64,000 bases of DNA from positions 22,391,490 to 22,455,489 of the forward strand of contig CM019721.1 in NCBI GenBank assembly GCA_009760885.1, given 5' to 3'. Each line of letters starts with the position of its first letter. Position 1 is the first letter of the stretch. Shown here piece by piece: positions 10,613 through 22,968 of the stretch. This stretch comes from Achatina immaculata (lineage: Eukaryota; Mollusca; Gastropoda; Stylommatophora; Achatinidae). Below the pieces are notes generated by a model. The model made no database searches and was not told where the DNA came from. It saw only the letters and a list, made by a program, of their open reading frames with translations. The position numbers and the translations under genes were made by a program.

Positions 10613-10663
10613 CTTAGTGCGGCAACAGGACATTGTGGAATAATGTCCTGTAGTCACACTAAG
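10613..10663. repeat. Inverted half-unit forming a hairpin (copy 1)
   Basis: Arm 10613-10634 and arm 10642-10663 are inverted repeats of each other with a 7-nt loop (GTGGAAT). The inner 8 bp (AGGACATT/AATGTCCT) pair perfectly and the outer part has a few mismatches. It is a reversed piece of the array unit inside an otherwise head-to-tail array. Confidence 0.85.
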
Positions 10664-11674
10664 TCAACGGGCTGGTCGAAGATTAATGTGACTATAGGAC
10701 ATTGTTAGTAACCAAAGGGCTGGTGCAAATGTAATTGACTACAGGGCATAGGTAGAAGCCATTGAGCTGATGTGAGCTTAGAGTGACTACAGTCTATTGT
10801 TAGAAACCTAGGGACTGGTGCAATCTTATTTTAACTACAGGTCATTGTTAGAAGCTAGGGTCTGGTGCAAGTGTAGTGTTACTACAGGCCATTGTTAGAA
10901 ACGTTGGGTCTAGTGCAAGTTTAGTGTGAGTACAGGATATTGTTAGAAACCAAATGACTGGTACAAGCTTTGGGTGAATACAGGCGTTAGAATCCTAGAG
11001 ACTTTTGCATGCGTAATGCGACTACAGGGCATTGTTAGAAAACTAGGGGCTGATGCAATCTTAGCATGACTACATGTCATTTTTAGAAACCTAGGGTCTG
11101 GAGCAAGCTTAATGTGATTACATTGCATTCTTAGAAACCATTGCTATGGTAAAATCCTAGTGTTACTACAGGGCATTGTTAGAAACTTATGAGCTGAAGA
11201 AAGATTAATATGACTACAGGTCAATGTTATAAACCTAGGAGCTTCTGCAAGTTTAATAGGACTACAGGCAAGTTAGAATCCACTGAGTTTCTGCAAGTTT
11301 AATGTGACTACAGGCAAGTTAGAATCCTAGGAGCTGATGCATGCTTAGTGTGACTACAGAACATTGTTAGAACCTAGAGACTGGTGCATGCTTAGTGTGA
11401 CTGCAGAACATTGTTAGAACCTAGAGACTGGTGCATGCTTAGTGTGACTACAGAACATTGTTAGAACCTAGAAACTGGTGCATGCTTAGTGTGACTACAG
11501 AACATTGTTAGAACTTAGAGACTGGTGCATGCTTAGTGTGACTACATAACATTGTTAGAACTTAGAGACTGGTGCATGCTTAGTGTGACTACAGAGCATT
11601 GTTAGAAACAAGGGGTCTGTTGCAAGCTTAGTGTGATTACAGGGTATTATTAGAAACTTAGGGTCTAGTGCAAG

Positions 11675-11725
11675 CTTAGTGCGGCAACAGGACATTGTGG
11701 AATAATGTCCTGTAGTCACACTAAG
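11675..11725. repeat. Inverted half-unit forming a hairpin (copy 2)
   Basis: Same structure as the hairpin at 10613-10663, with arms 11675-11696 and 11704-11725. It was carried along by the 1.1-kb duplication. Confidence 0.85.
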
Positions 11726-12397
11726 TCAACGGGCTGGTCGAAGATTAATGTGACTATAGGACATTGTTAGTAACCAAAGGGCTGGTGCAAATGTAATTGA
11801 CTACAGGGCATAGGTAGAAGCCATTGAGCTGATGTGAGCTTAGAGTGACTACAGTCTATTGTTAGAAACCTAGGGACTGGTGCAATCTTATTTTAACTAC
11901 AGGTCATTGTTAGAAGCTAGGGTCTGGTGCAAGTGTAGTGTTACTACAGGCCATTGTTAGAAACGTTGGGTCTAGTGCAAGTTTAGTGTGAGTACAGGAT
12001 ATTGTTAGAAACCAAATGACTGGTACAAGCTTTGGGTGAATACAGGCGTTAGAATCCTAGAGACTTTTGCATGCGTAATGCGACTACAGGGCATTGTTAG
12101 AAAACTAGGGGCTGATGCAATCTTAGCATGACTACATGTCATTTTTAGAAACCTAGGGTCTGGAGCAAGCTTAATGTGATTACATTGCATTCTTAGAAAC
12201 CATTGCTATGGTAAAATCCTAGTGTTACTACAGGGCATTGTTAGAAACTTATGAGCTGAAGAAAGATTAATATGACTACAGGTCAATGTTATAAACCTAG
12301 GAGCTTCTGCAAGTTTAATAGGACTACAGGCAAGTTAGAATCCACTGAGTTTCTGCAAGTTTAATGTGACTACAGGGCAAGTTAGAATCCTAGGAGC

Positions 12398-15300
12398 TTC
12401 TGCAAGTTTAATATGACTACAGGGCATTGTTATAAACCTAGGAGCTTCTGCAAGTTTAATATCACTATAGGGCATTGTTAGAAACCTAGGAGCTTCTGCA
12501 AGTTTAATATGACTACAGGGCATAGAAACCTATGAGCTTTTCCAAGCTTAATATGACTACAGGGCATAGAAACCTATGAGCTTCTGCAAGTTTAATATGA
12601 CTACAGGGCATAGAAACCTAGGAGCTTCTGCAAGTTTTATATGACTACAGTGCAAGTTAGAAACCTAGGAGCTTCTGCAAGTTTAATATGACTACAGATC
12701 ATTGTTATAAACCTAGGAGCTTCAGCAAGATTAATATGACTACAGGGCATAGAAACGTAGGAGCTTCTGCAAGTTTAATATGACTACAGGGCATAGAAAC
12801 CTAGGAGCTTCTGCAAGTTTAATATGACTACAGGTCATTGTAATAAACCTAGGAGCTTCTGCAAGTTTAATATGACTATAGTGCAAGTTAGAAACCTAGC
12901 AACTTCAGCAAGTTTAATATGACTGCAGGGCATAGAAACCTATGAGCTTCAGCAAGTTTAATATGACTACAGAGCAAGTTAGAAACCTAGGAGCTTCAGC
13001 AAGTTTAATATGACTACAGGGCATAGAAACCTAGGAGCTTCTGCAAGTTTAATATGACTACAATGCAAGTTAGAAACCTAGGAGCTTCTGCAAGTTTAAC
13101 ATGACTACAGGGCATAGAAACCTAGGAGCTTCTGCAAGTTTAATATGACTACAGGGCATAGAAACGTAGGAGATTCAGCAGGTTTAATATGACTACAGTG
13201 CAAGTTAGAAACCTGGGAGCTTCTGCAAGTTTAATGTGACTACAGTGCAAGTTAGAAACCTAGGAGCTTCTGCAAGTTTAACATGACTACAGGGCATAGA
13301 AACCTAGGAGCTTCTGCAAGTTTAATATGACTACAGGTCATTGTTATAAACCTAGGAGCTTCTCCAAGTTTAATATGACTACAGTGCAAGTTAGAAACCT
13401 AGGAACTTCAGCAAGTTTAATATGACTGCAATGAAAGTTAGAAACCCAGGAGGTTCTGGAATTTTAATATCATTACAGGTTATAGAAATGTACGAGCTTC
13501 TGCAAGTTTAATATGACTACAGGGCATAGAACCCTAGGAGCTTCTGCAAGTTTAATATGACTACACCGCAAGTTAGAAACCTAGGAGCTTCTGCAAGTTT
13601 AATATTACAACAGGGAATAGAAACGTAGGAGCTTCTGCAAGTTTAATATGACTACAGTGCAAGTTAGAAACCTAGGAACTTCTGCAAGTTTAATATGACT
13701 ACAGGGCATAGAAACCTAGGAGCTTCTGCAAGTTTAATATGACTACAGGGCATAGAAACCTAGGAGCTTCTGCAAGTTTAATATGACTTCAGGGCATAGA
13801 AACCTAGGAGATTCTGCAAGTTTAATATGACTACAGGGCATAGAAACGTAGGAGCTTCTGCAAGTTTAATATGACTACAGGGCATAGAAACCTAGGAGCT
13901 TCTGCAAGTTTAATATGACTACAGGGCATAGAAACCTAGGAGCTTCTGCAAGTTTAGTATGACTACAGGGCATAGAAACCTAGGAGCTTCTGCAAGTTTA
14001 ATATGACTACAGGGCATAGAAACGTAGGAGCTTCTGCAAGTTTAATATGACTACAGGTCATTGTTATAAACCTAGGAGCTTCTGCAAGTTTAATATGACC
14101 ACAGTGCAAGTTAGAAACCTCGGAGCTTCTGCAAGTTTAATATGACTACAGGGCATAAAAACGTAGGAGCTTCAGCAAGTTTAATATGACTACAGGGAAT
14201 AGAAACCTAGGAGCTTCTGCAAGTTTAATATGACTACAGGGCATAGAAACCTAGGAGCTTCTGCAAATTTAATATGACTACAGGTCGTTGTTATAAACCT
14301 AAGAGCTTCTGCAAGTTTAATATGACTATAGTGCAAGTTAGAAACCTAGCAACTTCAGCAAGTTTAATATGACTTCAGGGCATGGAAACCTATGAGCTTC
14401 TGCAAGTTTAATATGACTACAGGGCAAGTTAGAAACCTAGGAGCTTCAGCAAGTTTAATATGACTACAGGGCATAGAAACCTAGGAGCTTCTGCAAGTTT
14501 AATATGACTACAGGGCATATTAACCTAGTTGCTTCTGCAAGTTTAATATGACTACAGTGCAAGTTACAAACCTAGGAGCTTCTACAAGTTTAATATGACT
14601 ACAGGGCACAGAAACCTAGGAGCTTTTGCAAGTTTAATATGACTACAGGGCATAGAAATCTAGGAGCTTCTGCAAGTTTAATATGACTACAGGGCATAGA
14701 AACCTAGGAGCTTCTGCAAGTTTAATATGACTACAGGTCATTGTTATAAACCTAGGAGCTTCTCCAAGTTTAATATGACTACAGTGCAAGTTAGAAACCT
14801 AGGAACTTCAGCAAGTTTAATATGACTACAGGGCATAGAAACCTATGAGCTTCAGCAAGTTTTATATGACTACAGGGCAAGTTAGAAACCTAGGAGCTTC
14901 AGCAAATTTAATATGACTACAGGGTATAGAAACGTAGGAGCTTCTGCAAGTTTAATATGACTACAATGAAAGTTAGAAACCCAGGAGCTTCTGGAATTTT
15001 AATATCATTACAGGTTATAGAAATGTACGAGCTTCTGCAAGTTTAATATGACTACAGGGCATAGAACCCTAGGAGCTTCTGCAAGTTTAATATGACTACA
15101 CCGCAAGTTAGAAACCTAGGAGCTTCTGCAAGTTTAATATTACAACAGGGCATAGAAACGTAGGAGCTTCTGCAAGTTTAATATGACTACAGTGCAAGTT
15201 AGAAACCTAGGAGCTTCTGCAAGTTTAATATGACTACAGGGCATAGAAACCTAGGAGCTTCTGCAAGTTTAATATGACTTCAGGGCATAGAAACCTAGGA

Positions 15301-18300
15301 GATTCTGCAAGTTTAATATGACTACAGGGCATAGAAACGTAGGAGCTTCTGCAAGTTTAATATGACTTCAGGGCATAGAAACCTAGGAGATTCTGCAAGT
15401 TTAATATGACTACAGGGCATAGAAACGTAGGAGCTTCTGCAAGTTTAATATGACTACAGGGCATAGAAACCTAGGAGCTTCTGCAAGTTTAATATGACTA
15501 CAGGGCATAGAAACCTAGGAGCTTTTGCAAGTTTAGTATGACTACAGGGCATAGAAACCTAGGAGCTTCTGCAAGTTTAATATGACTACAGGGCATAGAA
15601 ACGTAGGAGCTTCTGCAAGTTTAATATGACTACAGGTCATTGTTATAAACCTAGGAGCTTCTGCAAGTTTAATATGACCACAGTGCAAGTTAGAAACCTC
15701 GGAGCTTCTGCAAGTTTAATATGACTACAGGGCATAAAAACGTAGGAGCTTCAGCAAGTTTAATATTACTACAGGGAATAGAAACCTAGGAGCTTCTGCA
15801 AGTTTAATATGACTACAGGGCATAGCAACCTAGGAGCTTCTGCAAATTTAATATGACTACAGGTCATTGTTATAAACCTAGGAGCTTCTGCAAGTTTAAT
15901 ATGACTATAGTGCAAGTTAGAAACCTAGCAACTTCAGCAAGTTTAATATGACTTTAGGGCATAGAAACCTATGAGCTTCTGCAAGTTTAATATGACTACA
16001 GGGCAAGTTAGAAACCTAGGACCTTCAGCAAGTTTAATATGACTACAGGGCATAGAAACCTAGGAGCTTCTGCAAGTTTAATATGACTACAGGGCATATT
16101 AACCTAGTTGCTTCTGCAAGTTTAATATGACTACAGTTCAAGTTACAAACCTAGGAGCTTCTGCAAGTTTAATATGACTACAGGGCACAGAAACCTAGGA
16201 GCTTTTGCAAGTTTAATATGACTACAGGGCATAGAAATCTAGGAGCTTCTGCAAGTTTAATATGACTATAGGGCATAGAAACCTAGGAGCTTCTGCAAGT
16301 TTAATATGACTAAAATGCAAGTTAGAAACCTAGGAGCTTCTGCATGTATAATATGACTACAGGGCATAGTAACGCAGGAGCTTCTGCAAGTTTAATATGA
16401 CTACAGGGCATAGAAACCTAGGAGCTTCTGCAAGTTTAATATGACTACAGTGCAAGTTAGAAACCTAGGACCTTCTGCAAGTTTAATATCACTACAGGGC
16501 ATTGTTAGAAACCTAGGAGCTTTTGCTAGTTTAATATGACTACAGGGCATAGAAACGTAGGAGTTTCTGCAAGTTTAATGTGACTACAGGGCATAGAAAC
16601 GTAGGAGCTTCTGCAAGTTTAATATGACTACAGGGAATTGTTATAAACCTAGGAGCTTCTACAAGTTTAATATGACTACAGGGCATAGAAATGTAGGAGC
16701 TTCTGCAAGTTTAATATGACTACAATGCAAGTTAGAAACCTAGTAGCTTCTGCATATTTAATATTACAACAAGGCATAGAAACGTAGTAGCTTCTGCAAG
16801 TTTAATATGACTGCAAGTAATTGTTATAAACCTAGGAGCTTCTGCAAGTTTAATATGCCTCCAGTGCAAGTTAGAAACCTAGGAGCTTCTGCAAGTTCAA
16901 TATGACTACAGGGCATAGAAACCTAGGAGCTTCTGCAAGTTTTATATGACTACAGGGCAAGTTAGAAACCTAGGAGCTTTTGCAAGTTTAATATGACTAC
17001 AGTGCAAGCTAGAAACCTAGGAGCTTCTGCAAGTTTAATATGACTACAGGGCATAGAAACCTAGGAGCTTCTGCAAGTTTAATATGACTACAGGTTATTG
17101 TTATAAACCTAGGTGCTTCTGCAAGTTTAATATCCCTACAGTGCAAATTAGAAACCTAGGAGTTTCTGCAAGTTTAATATGACTACAAAGCATAGAAACC
17201 TAGGAGCTTCTGCTAGTTTAGTATGATTACAGGGCATAGAAACCTAGGAGATTCTGCAAGTTTAATATGACTACAGGGCATAGAAACCTAGGAACTTCAG
17301 CAATTTTAATATGACTACAGGGCATAGAAACCTAGGAGCTTCTGCAAGTTTAACATGACTACAGGTCATTGTTATAAACCTAGGTGCTTCTGGAAGTTTA
17401 ATATGACTACAGTGCAAGTTAGAACCCTAGTAGCTTCTGCAAGTTTAATATGACTACAGAGCATAGAAACCTAGGAGCTTCTGCTAGTTTAGTATGACTA
17501 CAGGGCATAGAAACCTAGGAGCCTCTGCAAGTTTAATATGACTACAGGACATTGTTATAAACCTAGGAGCTTCTGCAAGTTTAATATGACTACAGGGCAT
17601 AAAAATCTAGCAGCTTCTGCAAGTTTAATATGACTACAGTGCTAGTTAGAAACCTAGGAGCTTCTGCAAGTTTAATATGACTACAGGGCATAGAAACCTA
17701 GGAGCTTCTGCAAGTTTAATATAATTACAGGTTATTGTTATAAACTTAGGAGCTTCTTCAAGTTTAATATGACTACAGGGCATTGTTATAAATCTAGGAG
17801 CTTCTGCAAGTTTAATATGACTATAGGGCATAGAAACCTAGGAGATTCTGCAAGTTTAATATGACTACAGGGCATTGTTATGAACCTAAGAAATTCTGTA
17901 AGTTTAATATAACTACAGGGCATTGTTATAAACCTAGAAGCTTCTGCAAATTTAATATGACTACAGGGCATTGTTATAAACCTAGGAGCTTCTGCAAGTT
18001 TAATGTGACTACAGGTCATTGTTATAATCCTAGGAGCTTCTGCAAGTTTAATATGACTACAGGGCATTGTTATAAACCTAGGAGCTTCTGCAAGTTTAAT
18101 GTAACTACAGGGCATTATTATAAACCTAGGAGCTTCTGCAAGTTTAATGTGACTACAGGGCATAGAAACCTAGGAGCTTCTGCAAGTTTAATGTGACTAC
18201 AGGGCATTGTTATAAACCTAGTAGGTTCTTCAAGTTTAATGTGACTACAGGGCATAGAAACCTAGGAGCTTCTGCAAGTTTGATGTGACTACAGGGCAAG
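12398..18300. repeat. Array block 4: AGCTTCTGCAAGTTTAATAT subfamily with 44/47/48-bp units
   Basis: About 125 units with AAGTTTAATATGACTACAGG in place of the HindIII-bearing form. Three junction types alternate: GGCATAGAAACC (44 bp), GTGCAAGTTAGAAACC (47 bp) and CATTGTTATAAACC (48 bp). Units of 44 and 47 bp shift the frame, which explains why long open frames vanish here and return at about 17.65 kb, where 48-bp units dominate again. A marker unit with GGAATTTTAATATCATTACA at about 13455 and 14990 reveals a higher-order repeat of about 1.53 kb; a second marker, CATATTAACCTAGTTGC, recurs at about 14516 and 16095. Confidence 0.9.
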
Positions 18301-20376
18301 TTGGAAACTAGTAGCTCGTGCACGCTTATTGTGACTACATGGGGTTTTTAGAAACTTTGGATCTTGTAAAGTTTGGTGTGACTACAGGACATTAATAGAA
18401 ATCTACTGCGTGATTTAAAGCCTTGTGTGACTACAGGACAATATTAGAAAACTAAGGGCTGGTGGAAGGTTAGTGTGACTATAGCGCATTTTTAGAAACC
18501 AAGGGACTGCTGGAATTTTACTGTGACTACAGAGAATTCTTGGAAACGAATGGGCTGATTCAAGCTTAGTTTGACTACAGGGTATTATTAGAAACCAAGG
18601 AGCTGGTAGACGATTCGTGTGACTACAGGACATTTTTAGAAACCAAGGGTCTAGTGCAGGCTGAGTGTGATTACAGGACATAGTTAGAAACCAAGGGCCG
18701 GTTCAAGCTTAATATGACTACTGGGCTTTGTTAGAAACCAAGCGGGATTGTGCAAGACTAATGTGACTACAGAACACTATTAGAAACCACGGGGCTGGTG
18801 TAAGGTTAGAGTGACTATATGACATTGTTAAAAACCTAGGGGCTGGTGCAACCTTTCTGTGACTACAGGACATTGTTAGAACACAAGAGGCTAGTGCAAG
18901 CTTAGTGCGACTACAGGGCACTTCTAGAAACCTAGAGCTGTTAAAATTTGTGTGTAACTACAGGACATTATTAGAAACAGAACGGGTGATGCAAATTTAG
19001 TGTGACAGCAGGACAAGTTAGAAACCAAGGGGCTCGTGCACGCATAGTGTGACTGACTACACGACATTGTTAGATACCTAGATACTGGTGCACGCTTAGT
19101 GTTACTACAGGGCACTGTTAGAAGCTTAGGGGCTGGTGCAAGCATAGTGTTACTATATGACTTTTGTTAAAACCAAGAATGTGACATAAGCATAGTGTGA
19201 CTACAAGGCTTTGTTAGAAATCAAGGGGATGGCGTAAACTTAGTGTGACTACAGGACATTATTAGAAACCTATAAGCTGATGCAAGCTTAGTGTGGATAT
19301 ACGGCATTGTTAGAAACCTAGAAGCTGATGAAAGCTTAGTGTGACTACATGTCATTGTTAGAAACCTAGAAGCTGATGCAAGCTTAGTGTGACTACATGG
19401 CATTGTTAGAAACCTAGAGGCTGATGCAAGCTTAGTGTGACTACATGGCATTATTAGAAACCTAGAGCCAGCTGCAAGCTTAGCGTGACTTATCTTATAT
19501 CTTATATCTTATATCCTTCCCGTGCCGTTAGACGTCACATAGGGCTCGCAAAGTAGTTCGCCAATTTTTCCTGTCTTCGGCGAGTCTTTCAACCTCAACA
19601 AAGGATTTTATGCCTGTTAACTTGGCCTACACTGTTAGAAATCAGGGGATGGCGTAAACGTAGTGTGACTACAGGGCATTTTTAGAAACCTCGAGTCTGA
19701 TGCAAGCTTAGTTTGACTACAGGGCATTGTTATAAACTTGGAGGATGTTTCAAGCTTAGCGTGACTAAGTGGCATTGTTACAAACCTAGGGGCTGGTGCA
19801 AACTTACTGTGACTACAGAACATTGTTAGAAAAAAATTAGCTGATGCAGGCTTAGTGTGACTACAAGGCAGTGTTAAAAACCTAGAGGCTAGCACAAGCT
19901 TCGTATGACTACATGGCATTGTTAGAATTAGGGGGTCTAGTCGAAGCTTAGTTTGACTTCAGGGCATTCGTAGAAACAAAGGGTCTGGTGCAAGCTTAGT
20001 GTGAATAAGGGTATTATTAGAAACCTAGGGTCTAGTGCAAGCTTATTGCCATAAGAGTCCATTGTTAGAAACCAAGGGGCTGGTGGAAGCTTAATGTGAC
20101 TACAGGTCACTGTTAGAAACCTAGTGGCTGGTGCAAGCTTAGTGTGACTACTGAGCATTGTTAGAAACCAACCGGTTGGTGAAAGCTTAGTCTTACTACA
20201 GAACATTGTTAGAAACCTAACGGCTGGTACAAACTTAGTGTGATTACAGAGCTTTGTTAGAAATCTAGGTACTGGTCCAATCTTAGTGTTAGTACAGGAC
20301 ATTTTAGAAAAAAAGGAGTTCCTGCACGCTTAATGTAACTACAGGACATTGTTAGAAACCTAGGTGCTCTTGCAAG
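18301..20376. repeat. Array block 5: old, diverged units
   Basis: About 42 units of roughly 48 bp with high divergence and small indels. A 150-bp LINE 3' fragment sits at 19484-19632. A less diverged patch (19250-19460) has GAAGCTGATGCAAGCTTAG units. Confidence 0.85.
19484..19632 (-). mobile_element. LINE family T 3' end, inserted in the array
   Basis: On the minus strand this reads through a coding tail (GTTGAAAGACTCGCCGAAGA, encoding VERLAED-like residues, then NWRTTLRAL-like) and ends TCTAACGGCACGGGAAGGAT followed by a (ATAAGAT)n tail at 19484-19506. The same 3' end occurs on the plus strand at 42229-42335 and 54182-54295. The flanks are array units, so the piece was inserted after the array existed. 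Confidence 0.75.
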
Positions 20377-20388
20377 CTTAGTGTGACT

Positions 20389-22968
20389 CATCCTCATCAT
20401 CATGTGCCGTGCCGACTGGCGTTGGCTATTATGCTTCTCCAGAGTACACGATCCTTCATGCAGGTCATCAGTTCAGTTGGTGATCTCCTCTCACACCATC
20501 CCGTCAGACTGTCCAGTATCATTTCTCTTGGTCTTCCTCTTGATATTCTTACTTCTATTTTTCCTGTTGTTATAATATTTTCAATGCCCCCTCTTCTCAT
20601 TGTATGTCCTACGAAAGTACATTGTCTCTCTCTTATTTTTTGACAAGGTTTTTGTGTCTCCAGCTCTTCTCATACATTCTTCATTAGTTATTTTTGCTGT
20701 CCAGGGGATTCGCAACATTCTTCTAATAAACCACATTTCTGCTGCTTCCAATGTTTTTTGTGCAGACTTGACTATTGTCCATGATTCACTTCCATATAAC
20801 AAGATAGGTTCAATATAGCATTTTAGGACTCGTTTTCTAACATTCATTGATAAGGATGTGTTAGGTAATATGTTTCTCATTCTCTGAAATGCAGTCTTTG
20901 CCTGGCCTATTCTGTTCCTAATTTCTGTTCTGCATTTCCCATCTGAAGTTATTACTGCTCCAAGGTATTTGAATTTCTGCACCTGCTTTAGAATAGTTCC
21001 GTTTAATTTAATACTGCATGCTGGTGGATTCTGTTTCTTAGATATAACCATAGTCTCTGTCTTTTTGATGTTCAAAGTAAGGCCTTTCTGTTCACTTTCT
21101 TTGGCGACTTTATCCAAGAGATTTTGCAAGTCTTGGTGGTTCTCAGCTATCAGTACTGTGTCGTCAGCATACCGAAGGTTGTTCATATTGTATCCTCCAA
21201 TTTTTATGCCTGGTTCTGTGATGATTGTTCTTAGAATATTCTCGCTATACAGAGAAAAAAGGTCTGGAGATAGTACACATCCTTGTCGCACCCCTTGTTT
21301 TATAGGTTGATATTTTCCAGTTCTATTTTCAACTCGAATTGCTGCTTCGTGCTGCCAGTATAGATGTTTTACAATCCTCAGGTCTTTGCCGTCTATATTG
21401 ATGTCTTCAAGCATTTTAATAATTTCATTATGTTTCACCTTGTCAAATGCCTTGGTGCAATCAATGAAGCATAAGTACAGATCTTTCTATACTTCTAAAG
21501 CTCTTTCTGTTAGTGTTCGTAAAGCATATATGGCATTGTGTGTTCCCTTTCCTTCAACAAATCCAAACTGTTCATCTGCTATTTCCATTTTTATCTTTTT
21601 CCTCGTTCTTCTCATAATTATTTTCAGAAGTAGCTTCGTTATGTGACATGAGAGGCTGATAGTCCGGTAGTCGTCACATTCCTTTGCACCTGGTTTCTTT
21701 GGTAGTGCTATAAACGTGGATTTAATCAGGTTACTGAATAAAGTCGCCAAAGAAAGTGAACAGAAAGGCCTTACTTTGAACATCAAAAAGACAGAGACTA
21801 TGGTTATATCTAAGAAACAGAATCCACCAGCATGCAGTATTAAATTAAACGGAACTATTCTAAAGCAGGTGCAGAAATTCAAATACCTTGGAGCAGTAAT
21901 AACTTCAGATGGGAAATGCAGAACAGAAATTAGGAACAGAATAGGCCAAGCAAAGACTGCATTTCAGAGAATGAGAAACATATTGACCAACACATCCTTA
22001 TCAATGAATGTTAGAAAACGAGTCCTAAAATGCTATATTGAACCTATCTTGTTATATGGAAGTGAATCATGGACAATAGGCACGTCTGCACAAAAATCAT
22101 TGGAAGCAGCAGAAATGTGGTTTATTAGAAGAATGTTGCGAATCCCCTGGACAGCAAAAATAACTAATGAAGAATGTAGGAGAAGAGCTGGAGAGACAAA
22201 AAACCTTGTCAAAAAGATAAGAGAGAGACAATGTACTTTCATAGGACATGCAATGAGAAGAGGGGGCATTGAAAATATTATAACAACAGGAAAAATAGAA
22301 GGAAGAAGATCAAGAGGAAGACCAAGAGAAATGATACTGGACAGTTTGACAGGATGGTGTGAGAGGAGATCACCAAATGAGCTGATGGCCTGCATGAAGG
22401 ATCGTGTACTCTGGAGAAGCATAATAGCCAACGCCAGTCGACACGGCACATGATGATGATGATGATGATGACTGGGAATATAACCACTGTTGTAAATGTC
22501 ATTCAGTAACTTGGTTATTATTTTTATTCCTATCTCCTCTAGTGCCTCTATTTCTTCTATTGTTATATTATCAGGCCCAGTCCCTTTTCCTTTCTTCATG
22601 TGTTTGATGGCATCTATGATTTCATCTTCAAGTATTGGTAGTCCATCACAGTTTTTAGTATCTGGTGTTAATTCTGGTCTTTCTCCTCCATATAGCTCAC
22701 CGATATACTCTGTCCACCTGTCCACAATGTCTTCTTTTCCCATTAACATTTTACCTTCTTTCGATTTCAGGCATCCTGTGGTATATTTTGTTTTCCTGCC
22801 TGTGAGTTCACTAATTCGTTTGTGCATGTTTTTGCTGTCTTTAATATGAGAGTCCTCTATCTGTCTGCACTACTCATTTAACCACATTTCTTTTGCTTCT
22901 CTGCATTTGCGTCTTATTTATTTATTTATCTTGCTATATTTTTCCTCGTTATTTGTATTCCTCCTCCT
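20389..22968 (-). mobile_element. RTE-type LINE family A inserted in the giant array
   Basis: 5'-truncated non-LTR retrotransposon on the minus strand, split by a nested element (21737-22470). It is flanked by CTTAGTGTGACT at 20377-20388 and 22969-22980, a 12-bp TSD cut from the array unit. From 22968 to 22471 the minus strand encodes RISELTGRKTKYTTGCLKSK and then KGTGPDNITIEEIEALEEIG (RT entry region). From 21736 to about 20645 it encodes [57 protein letters not shown] (first catalytic Asp), [14 protein letters not shown] and [15 protein letters not shown] (YADD box). One CAG-to-TAG stop lies at 21487-21489 and a frameshift near 20640. The tail is (ATC)n on the plus strand at about 20391-20402. 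Confidence 0.93.
21737..22470 (+). mobile_element. Second family A LINE nested head-on inside the first
   Basis: Truncated 3' fragment in the opposite orientation with its own (TGA)n tail at about 22450-22470. It has one open frame, 21716-22453, covering [68 protein letters not shown] and RRSRGRPREMILDS, ending ANASRHGT. Host LINE sequence resumes with ACTG at 22471-22474, matching ACTG at 21733-21736, so the TSD is about 4 bp. Having two independent tails rules out simple 5' inversion of one element. With the outer LINE it makes inverted arms of about 0.7 kb. Confidence 0.88.

Larger units (their letters stand above)
10222..12397. repeat. Array block 3: 1.1-kb higher-order repeat, two copies
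   Basis: Segment 10222-11333 recurs at 11334-12397 nearly base for base; the second copy lacks one 48-bp unit. The distance between matching points is 1109 bp before the missing unit and 1062 bp after it. Each copy holds about 23 otherwise very diverged units, so the duplication is recent compared with the units. Confidence 0.9.

Noticed and set aside
19250..19480. Hammerhead ribozyme (CTGATGA ... GAAA occurs in some array units, for example near 19321)
   Set aside because: The sequence between the two core boxes cannot form stem II and the flanks do not form stems I and III; most units read CTGATGC.
22500..22830. Poly-histidine protein (HHHHHHH) in a minus-strand frame, and similar at 36980-37315
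   Set aside because: Translation of the (ATC/CAT)n LINE tail, which is antisense to real LINE coding sequence.
20389..22968. A single LINE with 5' inversion by twin priming
   Set aside because: Both orientations have their own 3' terminus with a microsatellite tail, and the outer LINE continues on both sides of the inner one, so it is a nested insertion.
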